A DNA stretch of 64,000 bases from Aedes albopictus (GCF_035046485.1 NC_085138.1:41389464-41453463); one strand, 5' to 3'. Positions 53,170-64,000 are shown, counted from the first letter of the stretch. Program-made: numbers and translations. The notes: a model not told the origin generated them from the letters alone.

Positions 53170-53800
53170 TTGTGCTAACCCGATCACCAAATTTGCAGGG
53201 TTGTTGTCCAGCATTCTTGCAATATGCCCTGCTCATCGTATACTTCCAGCTTTGTCTACCTTCTCAATACTGGGTTCGCCGTACAGTGCAACGAGCTCGT
53301 GATTCATCCTTTACCGCCACTCACCCTTCTACTTCACACCGCCGAAGATTAGTACGCAACGGGCGAAACTCCAAATACTTGCAGGTTCCACTCAAGCATG
53401 GTCCGTGTCTCGTGTCCATAGAGGACCACCGGTCTTATTGGCGTTTTGTTCATGGTACATTTGGTGCGTGAGTGAACCTTTTAGACCTCAGCTACTCAGC
53501 GTACCATCAGTGTAACGCGTTCGAATTGCACGACTAATTTTGTTGACAGCTGTCAGTAAAGATCCGATGTAGACGAATTTATCCACCTCCTCGAAGGTAT
53601 CCCTGTACTTCGTAACACTACTGTCTAGACGGATCCGGTCGTTTTCCGTTCTGCCTACCAGCATGTACTTTGTTTGTGCTGCATTCACTACCACTGCGAC
53701 CTTTGCTGCTTCGTGTTTCAGGCGAATGTCCGTCACCTTGTCGCAGTTGCCAGCAGTTCCCCCTAGGTGGCGAATATTTCCATGTAGTACTAACATGCTA
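53170..53800 (-). pseudogene. RTE-clade LINE RT C-terminal fragment
   Basis: The minus-strand translation (53,488-53,796) has 'VVVNAAQTKYMLVGRTENDR' and 'FEEVDKFVYIGSLLTAVN', closely related to the RTE copy at 56.8-57.8 kb. 53,190-53,480 aligns with that copy's C-terminal coding DNA. It is frameshifted and truncated. It occurs only in the centre of the palindrome, so it entered after or during formation of the inverted structure. Confidence 0.7.
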
Positions 53801-54265
53801 ACTTTTTTTTTACATTCTGAATATTGATGAAAGTCTGAAATTTTTGATGTGCCATGAGCTTGAGCTTGATTAATCGCCAGCAGTTGCTACACCAGTATCG
53901 CCAAATCAGCTTCACTCACATAAGGAATCAATGAGATAGCTGCTCGGGATATTCAGTGTTGGTAGTGTCCTATTTTTTGGCGAGAATGGCGCCTTAGGTT
54001 GCAGGTCAATGTGGAGAACGAGGGGAACATAGGCAAAACAACATAGGGGAACATTGGCAAATTTTCATAGTTGTGGCTTTCACAACCAGAGGCGCGCGCA
54101 TCGTTTTTCTATGCGTTTGACGTTTCACATTAGCGCCTTCTGTTGACGATATTGCACAACATAATGATTCGCGCAACTTTTCCACCAGGTGATGGTAGTG
54201 TGAACTGGGCGATGGATTTCCATGAAAATCGTTCAAGGTGTTACGTCTGTTTGTCTAATTTATTA
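53801..54265. other. Unique centre of the palindrome
   Basis: No homology to the arms. 'ggggaaca.aggcaaa' is repeated at about 54,022 and 54,047. No ORF is recognised. Confidence 0.4.
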
Positions 54266-56250
54266 CATATCCGGGGTCCTCATATTCTGGGACTACCAAG
54301 TGAACAATGTTGCTTCCCGTAGCTGGCTCAAAAACTTATGCATTCTCCAAAGAGTCTGGAAATTGTGGTATATCGGACGGCATGGTTATTGAAAATGCGA
54401 GAACTGGCATAATGCTAGGAGGCCAGGGAACCGGTTCAGGGTCCACTTGGGGGACAATGTTCTCTTCAGTAGCTGGTTTGATAACTGGAAAATTATCCAT
54501 GAAATTGAACGAATTTTGATGCGCCACATGGCAGGGTCATACAAAATCAGGGAATTGGTCACATTTTCGGGGCCTCGGGAACCGGTACTGCGAACCGGTT
54601 CCGGAACCACCAAGTGGGCAATGTTGGTTCCAGTTGCTGATTTGATAACTGATGAATAATCTTTGAAATTCTGCGAATTTTGTTGTCCCATACGGTAAGG
54701 TTATACAAACTGCGAAAATTGGCCACAATTCCGGGGTCCTGGGAACCGGTTCCGGGACCACCAAGTGGCAAATCCTGCCTCTGATATCTGATGTGAACAT
54801 CCAAATTTAGATGTATCAGACAACATGATCATAGAAAATGCATGAATTGACCACATTTCCGGGGTTTTGAAAACCGGTCCCGGGAACCTGTTCCGGAACC
54901 ACCAGGTGGACAATGTTGTCTTCAGTTGCTGGTTTGATAACTAATGAATTATCTATGAAATTCGGCGAATTTTGATGTGCAACATGACATGGTCATACAA
55001 AATGTGAGAATTGGCACCATTTCCGGGGCCTCCGGAACCAGGTCCGAGACCTCCAAGTGGCCTATCCTGCTTTTCGTATCTGATGTGGCCACTGATATAT
55101 TCGCAACAAAATTCTGCAAATGGTGATATATCGCACGGCAGGGTAAAAAAAAAAAACGAGAATTCACCTCATTTCCGGGGTCCTCGGAACCGGCCCTGGG
55201 AACCGGTTCCGGGACCACTTAGCGAACAATGTTTTTTTCAGTTGCAGGTTTGATGACTAATATATTATCTATGAAATTCTGCAAATTTCGATGTGCCATA
55301 TGGCAAGGTCATACAAACTGCGAGAATTGGCCACATTTCCGGGGCCCTGGAACCGCTTCCGGGACCACCAAGGGGCTAATCCTGCCTCTGATATCTGATG
55401 TGAGCACTGATGGATTCGCATCAAAATTCTGCAAATTTCGATGCATCAGACAACATGATTATAGAAAATTCAAAAATTGACCACATTACCGGGGTTTTGA
55501 AAACCGGTCCCGGGAACCTGTTCCGGGACCACTAAGTGGCCAATCCTGCTTTTCGTGCCTGATGTGGCCACTGATGCATTCGCATCAAAATTCTGAAAAA
55601 TTCGCACGGCATGGTAAAAAAATCGAGAATCGATTACACTTTGTGGGTCCTTGGAACCGGTCCTGGGAACCGGCTCCGGGACCACCAAGTGGACAATGTT
55701 GTTTCCTGTTGCTTGTTTGATGACTGATGAATTACCTACACATGATGTTTTGAGAATGTTGATGTGCCATACGGCAAGGTCATACAAACTGCGAGAATTG
55801 GCCACATTTTCGGAATCCTGGGAACCGGTTACCGGGAACCTGTTCCAGGACCACTAAGTGGCCAATCCTGCTTTTCGTATCTGATGTAGCCACTGATATA
55901 TTCGCAACAAAATTCTGAAAATTTAGATATGTCGCACGGCATAGTAAAAAAAAATCGAGAATCGACCACATTTCCGGGGGCCGCGGAACCGGCCCTGGGA
56001 ACCGGTTCCGAGATCACCAAGCGGACAATGTTGTCTTCAGTTGCTGGTTTGATGACTTTTGAATTATCAATGAAATTCTGCGAATTTCGATGTGCCATAC
56101 GGCAAACTCATATAAACTGAGAGAATTGGTAACATTTCCGGGGTCCCGGGAATCGGTTCCGGGACCACCAAGTGACCAATCTTGCTTCTGGCTTCTGACA
56201 TGGTCACTGATGTATTCTCCATAAAATTCTGCAACTTTTGATATGTCGCA
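54266..56250 (-). repeat. Right-arm ~152-bp minisatellite (inverted)
   Basis: The same unit as the left arm, in opposite orientation. For example, the minus frame 55,470-55,805 and the plus frame 52,130-52,351 give almost the same peptide. Copy number is higher, about 12. Confidence 0.85.
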
Positions 56251-56701
56251 CGGCATGGATTCACCATATTTGTAAAATGGTCACCTATCGGGGGTCTCCG
56301 GGAAGCCGTTCCGAGGCCTCAAGATTTAGTCCCGTGGTCACCTGATAGCCAAAACTCATCTGGTCAGTTAGCTTAGTGGTTGAGGCAGTTTGATGCTGCT
56401 TTTTCCGGTGCATTTAGCACTCCAAACATACAAATCAGCTGCATTTCGCATAACTTATTGCGAAAAATACCCTCCTGCGAACATGGCCAAACCATGGTCC
56501 CTCTGGCGTCGGTTCCAAGTGGCCACATCCAACCGAACCTTAGTTTTGAGCCGGATCCACAAAATTTAAGCCCTAACGATAATTTTGAGTACAAAAACTT
56601 TATTATTTTATTGAGAAATGACTGTGAAATCATTGTACCAAATCCGGGTCAATATGACCCGAACACCTTAAACGTAACTTTTTTTGAGCACCTTCGGAAG
56701 G

Positions 56702-56821
56702 TTAAACAACCGCCATCTTGAATGTTGAGCCGGTATCTTTGATTTTAGACTGCCATCTTGGATATTCTGACTGCCATTTTTGGGCTCCGGACATCTTTCC
56801 CATACCAAATACATACACCCA
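56702..56821 (+). repeat. GCCATCTTG minisatellite, segment 2
   Basis: Continues segment 1 after the piggyBac-like element. It is broken again by the RTE insertion at 56,822. Confidence 0.85.
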
Positions 56822-57833
56822 TTCATTCATTCATTTCATTCATTTATTTAGTTCACATCAAATTCATGATAATACTGAATCAACAATTTGCTGCCATAAT
56901 ACATACTCGATTTGCAGCTGCAGCTCTCCATCCTCGGTCACGCCCAACACTCGCCAGATCTCGCTCCACCTGGTCCGCCCATCGTGCTCTCTGCGCTCCA
57001 CGCCTTCTTGTACCAACCGGATGGTTAGCAAACACCAACTTTGCAGGGTTGTTGTCCGGCATTCTTGCAACATGCCCTGCCCACCGTATCCTTCCAGCTT
57101 TGGCCACTTTCTGGATACTGTGTTCGCCGTAAAGTGCAGCGAGCTCGTGGTTCATCCTTCTCCGCCACACACCGTTCTCCTGCACACCGCCGAAGATCGT
57201 CCTTAGCACCCGTCGCTCGAAAACTCCGAGTGCTTGCAGGTCCTCCTCGAGCATCGTCCATGTCTCGTGTCCGTAGAGAACCACCGGTCTTATTAACGTC
57301 TTGTACATGGTACATTTGGTGCGGGGGTGAATCTTTTTTGACCGCAGTTTCTTCTGGAGCCCATAGTAGGCACGACTTCCACTGATGATGCGCCTTCGTA
57401 TTTCACGGCTCACGTTATTGTCAGCCGTTAGCAAGGAACCGAGGTAGACGAATTCTTCTACCACCTCGAAAGTATCCCCGTCTATCGTAACATTGCTGCC
57501 AAGGCTTGTCCTGTCTCGATCAGTCCCACCTACCAGCATGTACTTTGTATTAGCCGCATTCACCACCAGTCCGACCTTTGCTGCTTCACGTTTCAGGCGG
57601 GTGTACTGTTCTGCCACCGTTCCAAATGTTCTGGCAATAATATCCATGTCATCCGCAAAACAGACAAATTGGCTGGATTTCGTGAAGATCGTACCCCGGC
57701 TGTTGAGCCCGGCTCGTCGCATAACACCTTCCAGGGCGATGTTGAATAGTAAGCAGGAAAGTCCATCACCTTGTCGTAGTCCCCGTCGAGATTCAAATGA
57801 ACTGGATAGCTCACCCGAAATCCTTACGCTGTT
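56822..57833 (-). mobile_element. 5'-truncated RTE LINE with 10-bp TSD
   Basis: The direct repeat 'catacaccca' (56,812-56,821 and 57,834-57,843) flanks a minus-strand RTE 3' part. It ends in a (TGAA/TGAATG)n tail at 56,822-56,853, the simple-repeat 3' end typical of RTE. 5' truncation within RT is usual for target-primed insertion. Confidence 0.85.
56880..57833 (-). pseudogene. RTE reverse transcriptase, C-terminal ~318 residues
   Basis: A single open minus frame shows 'RRGLRQGDGLSCLLFNIALE' (RT palm B), 'FADDMDIIART' (catalytic xxDD box) and 'VVNAANTKYMLV'. It continues with 'FVYLGSLLTADNNVSREIRRRI', 'LIRPVVLYGHETW' and 'FERRVLRTIFGG'. This order is diagnostic of RTE-clade LINEs (for example JAM1 of Aedes aegypti, named from memory). 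The endonuclease and the N-terminal half of RT are absent. The first ~15 residues of the formal ORF (up to 57,881) come from flanking minisatellite, not the element. The frame is uninterrupted, so the insertion is fairly young, but it cannot be autonomous. Confidence 0.88.
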
Positions 57834-57843
57834 CATACACCCA

Positions 57844-58775
57844 TATTTCATGAATTGAAAACTGCATTGAATAGCAGCCATCTTGAATATTCAGCCGACA
57901 TCTTGGATTTTAGATCGCCATCTTGGATATTCTGGTCTCCATTTTTGGACTCCCGACATCTTTCTCATATCAAATATACCCATATTACATGGTTTTAGGG
58001 CCTAAAACTACATTGTATAGCCGCCATCTTGGAAATTAGACCGCTATCTTCGATATTCTTGTCGCCATGTTTGGACTCCGTACATCTTCCCCATAACAAA
58101 CATACCCATGTTGCATGGTTTTAGCGCCTTAAACTCTATTAAACAACCGCCATCTTGAATGTTGAACCGCCATCTTGGATTCTAGATCGCCATCTTGAAT
58201 ATTCTGACCGCCATTTTTGAACTCCGGACACCTTCCCCACACCAAATATACCCATATTGCATGGTTTTAGGGTCATGAACTCCATTAAAGAACCGCCATC
58301 TTGAATTTGGAGCCGCCATCATGAATTTCAGACCGCCGTCTTGGAAATTCTGACCGCTATTTTTGGACTCCGGAAATCTTCCCCATACCAAATATACCCT
58401 TATTGCACGGTTTAGGACCAAAAACACCTTTAAGCGCCGCCATCTTGAATTTTGAGCCACCATCTTGGATATTAGACCGCCATCTTGGATATTCTGGTCG
58501 CCACGTTTGGACTCCGGACATCTTCTTCATACCAAATATACCCATATTGCATGGTTTTGGGGCCTAAAACTCCATTAAACAGCCGCCATCTTAAATTTAG
58601 AGACGCCATATTGGATATTCTGGTGGCCATTTTTGAATTCCGGGCATCTTTCTCATACCAAAATACCCATATTGCATGGTTTTAGTACCAAACTTTTCAA
58701 CCGCCATCTTGGATTTTAGACCGCCATCTTGGATATTCTGCTCGCCATCTTGAATATTGGGGATTTTCTGGTCTT
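57844..58775 (+). repeat. GCCATCTTG minisatellite, segment 3
   Basis: About seven further units of the same array, each with two or three 'gccatcttg'-type motifs. It ends at about 58,760. Confidence 0.85.
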
Positions 58776-58799
58776 CAGTATTAATTTCCGCACAAAATT

Positions 58800-59205
58800 C
58801 GTCAACCATGCTAAAGGTTACAAAAATCGGCGCAGCTTGATGTGTCGCATGTTGGGGCTTGGTTCAGTTTTATATATGACCAGTTCCACCGGTGCTGGTC
58901 CGGATCACTAAAATGGCCATAACTCTGGAACGCCTTGGCCGATCCTAACCATTTTCAATAGCAAACAATGCGATAAAATTCCGGTATGACTCGTGCTAAA
59001 ATCCGTAAAATCGGTCAATAGGAAGTACCATAAAAGTGAATGACCTTTAATTGTACCCAGACATACATACACACATACACATATACAGGCATCATCTCAA
59101 TTCGTCGAACTGAGTTGATTGGTATATGTGACTTGACCCTCCAAACCTTCTATCGAAAATTCATTTTTTGAGTGAACACTTTGGTGTACGAGAAAGGCAA
59201 AAAAA
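58800..59205 (+). repeat. Conserved tail of a dispersed repeat (copy 2)
   Basis: 'ttgatgtgtcgcatg', 'ggtccggatcac' and then 'caggcatcatctcaattcg', 'tatatgtgact' and 'gtgtacgagaaaggcaaaa' match the blocks at 15,450-15,830. The order GCCATCTTG array, then gtgtcgcat unit, then tail suggests that all are parts of one element family. Confidence 0.65.
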
Positions 59206-59224
59206 GAGTTTTGGAAAACCATAT

Positions 59225-60310
59225 GCTAGTATTTAAAGTATAATTTCTTGAAAGTATCTTGAAAAATACTAAGGATTAGATTGTGGAGTAATTTCTGCAG
59301 GAATTGTTGAGAGAATCTTTGAAAAAATGCCTGAATGCCTGAATCCTGAGAAAACCTAAATAAACCCAAGGCAAATCCAAAAGGAATACCTGAAGAGACT
59401 CTTGAACAAACCTCTGTAGGAACTTCTACAAGAATCTCATGAGAGTTTTCTTGAAGATTTTCTAAATAAATGTCCGAAAAATTCATGAGTAAATGATTTT
59501 ATAGTTGAAGCAACCTCTGGAGAAATGCAAGTAATAATTACTGAAAAAACTGCTGGAAAATATTTAAATTTCTAAAGAAAACTTCTAAAGGAAGTTATGA
59601 AAGCCTTCAAGATTGATTTATTGAGAAATTCTTATAAGAACATTTGGAGAAATCCAAAAGAAAAAAAAAACGAAAAATTCTGAAAACATTTATTTGGGAA
59701 ACGTTTGAAGAAAGGCATGAAGCATTACAAGCATGAACTTATGGGGCGATACTACAAGGGATTTCCTATAGAATCCTTTAAAAATCCCAGGAGGAATTTC
59801 AGAAAAAAATCCGAGGAAAACCCGTAGGCCAGTTTCAAGATAATTGTATGAGAAATTTTTTGAGAAACTCCTGAAGAAATCCTAAGGATTTTTTTGGGAG
59901 AAACCCTGAAAGCGGATCTTTAGGAAGCTAAAGGGATTCTAAGAGTCATCTTTAGGTGATTTCATGCTCAATCATTCTAAGCACATCTGCGAAAATCTTC
60001 TTTCTGTGAACATTCTAGAAAATTTTTGATAAACCCTGAACGAATCCACCAAGAAATTTCTGGCGGTGTTCCTGAAGGTAATCCTGGAAACTTTTAAGAG
60101 ATTTAAGGGAGAGTTCATGCTAAACTTTCAAGTAATTCTAGCAAGAATCTACTTTCCGCGATTGTTACATTTAACGAATTCTTGAAATAATATTGCATGA
60201 AGGAGTTTTCCCGGAATAATTCTCAATTTGGCTCAATAGTGAAATCATTTCATTTGGGGCGTACCAGTATACGGGGGTGCTGAAACTTGGAAACCTTAAG
60301 TAACCAGCTC
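59225..60310 (-). repeat. Degenerate array-B-type minisatellite
   Basis: 'caggaggaatttc', 'ctgaagaaatcc' and 'tctggcggtgttcctg' words. Its beginning matches 39,240-39,330 and its end matches 45,010-45,180, so the tract has fixed, non-repetitive ends. Confidence 0.65.
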
Positions 60311-62715
60311 TGATTTATAATCAAATACTTAATAAATGATTATTGAAGACACTTTGCAGAGTAAAAATTATACTACGTTTTGTATTATTTTACACTTAAA
60401 TTCAGTGACGCCGGATGATCGAATTGAAGAGAGTTCCTTCTGCATCCAGAAAACAGTGTCCATTCTGAGCGTAACCTCCTCCAATGTTGCCATTTGAACG
60501 CTCCTTCAAAGTCTTCAGTGCTAGTGTGCTGTGCGAAAGGCTTCGCACACACCGAACCCACCCATGGGCCATGGGCATTGGACGCATTGTAGTAGGCCTG
60601 GTGCCTGGTGCAAGATTTATGACTCACTCGTTGCTACACGTTTCCCGGTTAACTGTCCGTGACACCGTGTCATTGCCCACACTCTCATCCAGCTAGACTC
60701 AGCAATGTTCTTCTGGGATGTTCCGATGACAATGCTTCTGGAAAAGATCCCTCTGACTGGCTGGCCGGGACGAACGACGACGACGACGACAACGACGATG
60801 ATGATTACAACACAACTGGTAACAATTGTCCCGTGCGGGCTTTTTCGGGGCCTTTTTTCGCACAGTTCCGGTCCGGCTCCGGCTCATTGTACGAGAGGAT
60901 TCACAATTTGCGTTACGCGACAAATGCGGTTTACGTACATACTTGAAGCAGCAAAAGCGCAAAACGGTAGCGCCGCTAGCCAGCCGCCGAAACCGGGCCA
61001 AAACGAGTTGGCCATTGGGGAGACATAAATTTATTACAAAACAATAACTGCGTCGTCACCAGCAGCGCCAGCGCGTGGACAGTCCGGATCCGGAACGAAC
61101 GAGATGGGATCGGATCGGAATTTGGCCCGAAGGGTTTGGGCCGTAGTTTAGGCCGTTGTCGTTTGGTTTGAACCGGCTAATGCCAACTGTGAGCCGAAAT
61201 TGCTTTCGAGTGGCTAGGAAGTGGTTCTCAATCGGGGACAATTTGCACACCGACAGCAGTCCTCTATGATACATTTAACTTGGTAGTAGTTTGGAAATCA
61301 CTGATGTAACGTAGAGAGAATTGTACGGCCGAGTGTCATTAAGCCAGGATTTAAATTGGTAGGCCTCCTGGGGAGAAGCCGTGAGATCGTCTTTGGGTAC
61401 CAACAGCTTGAATGGTGTTCATTGCAGATTGTAGCATGTCAATTCTCTTCTTCGAATGGTGCCATTGTGTTAATCGATCCATCACTAATAGGATTCCCAA
61501 TTGCGCCATCTCTGGAGACGAAACATCTGCCCAAAATTGCTCGTTTTCTCTTTTATCCGACTTCCGAAGTTCCAACCACCAATCCGTCACGTATGCTTTC
61601 TTGTGCCGCCGTCGTGTATCGATGACGTCTATTTATATAACCGGGTATCAAGAAGGATAATAACCCAAATTCCAGCGACAAACCAGCTTCATTCGGTTGT
61701 CCTTGCACGATCCCCTTCCCTCAGCATGTCATGAGCACGTAATCTCTCAGCAAGAAAATGAGTCAAGTTCACTTAGTCCTGACTGCTGTGCCTCCTCCGC
61801 CTTCACCGCCAACTTTGTTGCGAAACTTATTCCCACAAGATTATCGCAACTTTTAGCGTTCGATGCGAATACGTGACAAATAACTCTACTCACTGCGCTG
61901 CTGTGTCTCTCCCCCTATCTCTTACGGTCGGTCCGGGTAGGAAAATCTCAAGGGGCTAAAAGAAAGCCTTGGCCTCCATTTTCCGGTTGCGTGTCGTCGA
62001 CTTCAACGTCTTCTGGCAACATCAACATAATAATCATTGACATCATCAGCGTCGTCATCATCATCATCATCATCGCAAGAAACATAAGACACAGTCGTCG
62101 AGTGACACAGCTTCACAGAGGCAGAGACCGCGACTAGGTACATACAAGAACCGTGGTGGACCAACCAAGCTGGATCAGGGCTTAAAAATCAATTACGATT
62201 CCGCTGCGCTATTTCTTCATCATCATCGCATCATCGTCGTAGGAAGAACTTCAGTGCCGTAATAGTGATTCAATCATGTACGATGAGCTGCTTATCGTGA
62301 AGCGGAGTGTTTTCCACGTGATGCACCCGAACGAGTACCTAGGGAAATTGTGTTTTTGCTGGCTTTTAATGGTTGGTTTGCGAGGTTGAGAGTGGACTGT
62401 AACAACAGTTATATTTTATTAAAAACCAACATTTCCTTTTATTTTTACCTATACATATCAGATTCGGATCCTGTAAAACATAAATGGAACAAAGAGCCCC
62501 AAGAACATGACAAAGTTGATTAGTAAGCACATTCACTTCAATTACATCAGTAGTACAACTTCAGCAGTATTACAGAAGTTCGGCGTCGCACAACAGCTTT
62601 ATTAAACACTAAAGCGTCTTGATAGAACACTTGGTTTTCCACGAAGTCCGTCCAATTTATTAATTTATTTGAACAGTATTAAAATTGGGAAAACACAAAA
62701 TGAGGAAGAGTACGC
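60311..62715. other. Unassigned, comparatively GC-rich DNA
   Basis: Trinucleotide tracts at 60,773-60,800 (GAC) and 62,040-62,085 (CAT) lie in otherwise non-repetitive DNA. Frames at 60,659-61,028 and 61,351-61,734 overlap on both strands and have no domain I recognise. It might be intronic or regulatory host DNA; nothing decisive is visible. Confidence 0.35.
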
Positions 62716-62719
62716 TACA

Positions 62720-62975
62720 ATACTTGGTTTGTACAGCGAGCTCGTGGTTCATCCCACTCCGCCATACATCGTTCCCCTGCAAACCGACGAAGCACGCGTC
62801 ACTCGAAAACTCCGATTGTTTGCATGTCCTCCTCGAGGATGGTCCATGTCTCCTGTCCGTACATGGTGGATTTGGAGCGTGAGAATTATTTTAGGCCGTC
62901 ATCGGCGTGACCGGAAAATCTCCATGAAGTCAACACTGGCGAAGCAAACGAATTGGCAGTACGGTCTATAATTTG
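62720..62975 (-). pseudogene. Third RTE fragment
   Basis: 'agcgagctcgtggttcatcc', 'cactcgaaaactccga' and 'gtcctcctcgag.atggtccatgtctc' align with 57,137-57,270 of the RTE copy. Further on, 'ccatgaagtc..gaagcaaacgaattggc' corresponds to the 57,650-57,680 region, so the intervening part is deleted. It is non-functional. Confidence 0.65.
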
Positions 62976-63229
62976 TAGTCTGAGCTTTTTCTTAGCCATT
63001 GATGACATAAATTATTATGTTTGAATTCCATTGTTTTATCCCTGTTTGGGTTCGTCACTGCGTCCAGTTATAAGACCTATTGTAACATTACCTGTGCCCT
63101 TAGTGTAGTGCATATCTACACTCCACCCCATTGTCATTGAGGGGTAATACAGTATTTTTGATACAGTTTCCTGTTTTTTTAGAAGCTTCAGAAGCTAACA
63201 ATTTAGATAATAAGGTCGCACTATTTAGA

Positions 63230-63725
63230 CATATAAATCCCCAAAGAAATTTCAGAAGAAATCCCCGAAGGAATTCCAGAAGCAGCTTAAAAGGAACTGC
63301 AGGAAGAATCCCAGAAGAAACTTCTAGAGGAATCTCTGAAACAACTCATGAAGGAATCCCTGAAGAAACTCCTCCGCCAATCTCCAAAAGTTTTTCAGAA
63401 GAAGTTCCGGAGAAATTTCAGCAGGAATCATCGAAACAATTCCAGAAGGTCAAGTTCCCAATGAAATTCTAGGAAGACTCCTCCAAGGATTTCCACGAAG
63501 AATCTCCGTAGGAACTCCTGGAGAAATCTCTTATGTAACACCAGGAGGCACCCTTGAATACTACTGGAAAAATCTCTAAAAGAACTCTAAGAGCGAGCCC
63601 TGGAAGAACACCTGAAAAAAAAAACTTAAGGAACACCCGGAGTAATCTTAGAAGGAACTCGTGGGCTTATCCCTGAATGAACTTCTTCTGGAATTCGAGA
63701 AGAAACTTCTGGGAATCTCTGAATT
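63230..63725 (-). repeat. Degenerate array-B-type minisatellite
   Basis: 'gaaggaattccag', 'agaggaatctctg' and 'ctcctggagaaatc' repeat at ~25-bp spacing. The plus frame 63,131-63,472 is partly repeat translation. Confidence 0.7.
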
Positions 63726-64000
63726 CTCCTGTTTTGGTTGCACCTTGAACAGCGTCGAATTTATTAGTGTTACGATTTTGTAAAATGGTACGACGTATAT
63801 AAGAGATTCGTAAGAACATTAGTTTTGGAGTTGAAAAGGCAAAACGACAAATCTAATCGATTGGTAGATATGTTCCTTGAAATTCAGAGTATGGTCTGAT
63901 GTTGGTGTACGATTCTCAAGACCTATAAAGTATTCAAACAGAAAGTTTTTGTTTTTCGGGAATAAACATCTAGAACTACTTGAATAACGAGAGAAAAGGA
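63726..64000. other. No recognised feature
   Basis: Short AT-rich end of the window without supported features. Confidence 0.3.

Larger units (their letters stand above)
51080..56701. mobile_element. piggyBac-like giant palindrome, 5.6 kb
   Basis: It is flanked by TTAA on both sides (51,076-51,079 and 56,702-56,705). The termini are 'CCTTCCTACGGTG' and the inverse of 'CCTTCCGAAGGTG'. TTAA duplication and CC-starting TIRs are the signature of piggyBac. The two halves are long inverted copies: 51,260-51,680 against 56,250-56,665 translate to the same peptide with one difference over 73 residues, and the match continues through the arm minisatellites. The left end has about 160 bp ('tatgacccggatcg...') that the right end lacks. 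No transposase is present. The middle (53,170-54,265) holds an RTE fragment and unique DNA. Excision restores an uninterrupted array unit ('aaactccattaaacaaccgcc'). Confidence 0.85.

Noticed and set aside
51300..56300. Many 60-135-codon ORFs ending '..VPEPVPGTG..'
   Set aside because: They are repeat translations of the ~152-bp unit on both arms of the palindrome.
56880..57881. 333-codon ORF as a host gene
   Set aside because: It contains RTE reverse-transcriptase motifs and is bounded by a TSD and simple-repeat tail. The first residues are flanking minisatellite.
60384..61734. A host gene in the GC-richer DNA
   Set aside because: Frames overlap on both strands, are short, contain simple repeats and match no family I can name.

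Overview
The window looks like heterochromatin-style, transposon-dense DNA from a culicine mosquito, most likely Aedes. The reasons are a LOA/Lian-type LINE, Feilai-like tRNA SINEs, RTE fragments, a Pao/BEL element, many MITEs and long minisatellites. That assignment rests on family recognition and was not tested by any search. I found no confident host gene. The only candidate is a short TATA/ATG/AATAAA unit near 34.1-34.5 kb. Almost every base I can assign is mobile or tandem-repeat DNA, and target-site duplications (TSDs) let the insertion order be read in several places.

Layout. 0-5.7 kb: a decayed LOA-clade LINE (endonuclease, RT, RNase H, C-terminal CCHC-like block), with a solo BEL-type LTR inserted in it and related repeats in its 5' and 3' flanks. 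6-7.3 kb: SINE pieces and a possible tRNA-Lys primer-binding site. 9.1-13.2 kb: a ~130-bp satellite with a 1.19-kb higher-order duplication. 14.5-15.9 kb: a ~180-bp degenerate tandem array, split by a 165-bp hAT-like MITE. 17.8-21.9 kb: a 4.0-kb Transib-like element (CACGGTG ends, 5-bp TSD) that contains a 0.93-kb foldback element with TA duplication, a long hairpin and two tRNA-like modules.

23.7-33.9 kb: the dominant feature, two large arrays of a 24-bp minisatellite in opposite orientations (A, about 24.5-30.1 kb; B, about 31.65-33.3 kb). The unit has no stop codon in any frame, so both strands show ORFs of up to about 1,190 codons that I treat as compositional. 35.4-44.3 kb: a MITE, a retro-insertion with a 24-bp TSD, a 1.29-kb solo LTR, and a pol-deleted BEL element with apparently identical LTRs, a tRNA-Tyr PBS and a gag-protease ORF.

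44.3-50.4 kb: degenerate minisatellite with hairpin MITEs and a G-rich MITE. 50.4-58.8 kb: a SINE, then a ~125-bp minisatellite full of GCCATCTTG motifs (a Pho/YY1-like core). It is interrupted by a 5.6-kb TTAA-flanked piggyBac-like giant palindrome and by a 5'-truncated RTE LINE with a 10-bp TSD. 58.8-64 kb: a dispersed-repeat tail, minisatellite, unassigned DNA and an RTE fragment.

The parts do not form a pathway. They form a nested stack of elements in which minisatellites act both as cargo and as landing sites. The long inverted repeats (51.1-56.7, 20.2-20.4, 35.4-35.9 and 44.4-44.6 kb, and arrays A and B) would make extensive double-stranded RNA if transcribed, so a small-RNA locus is a reasonable hypothesis that the sequence alone cannot prove.
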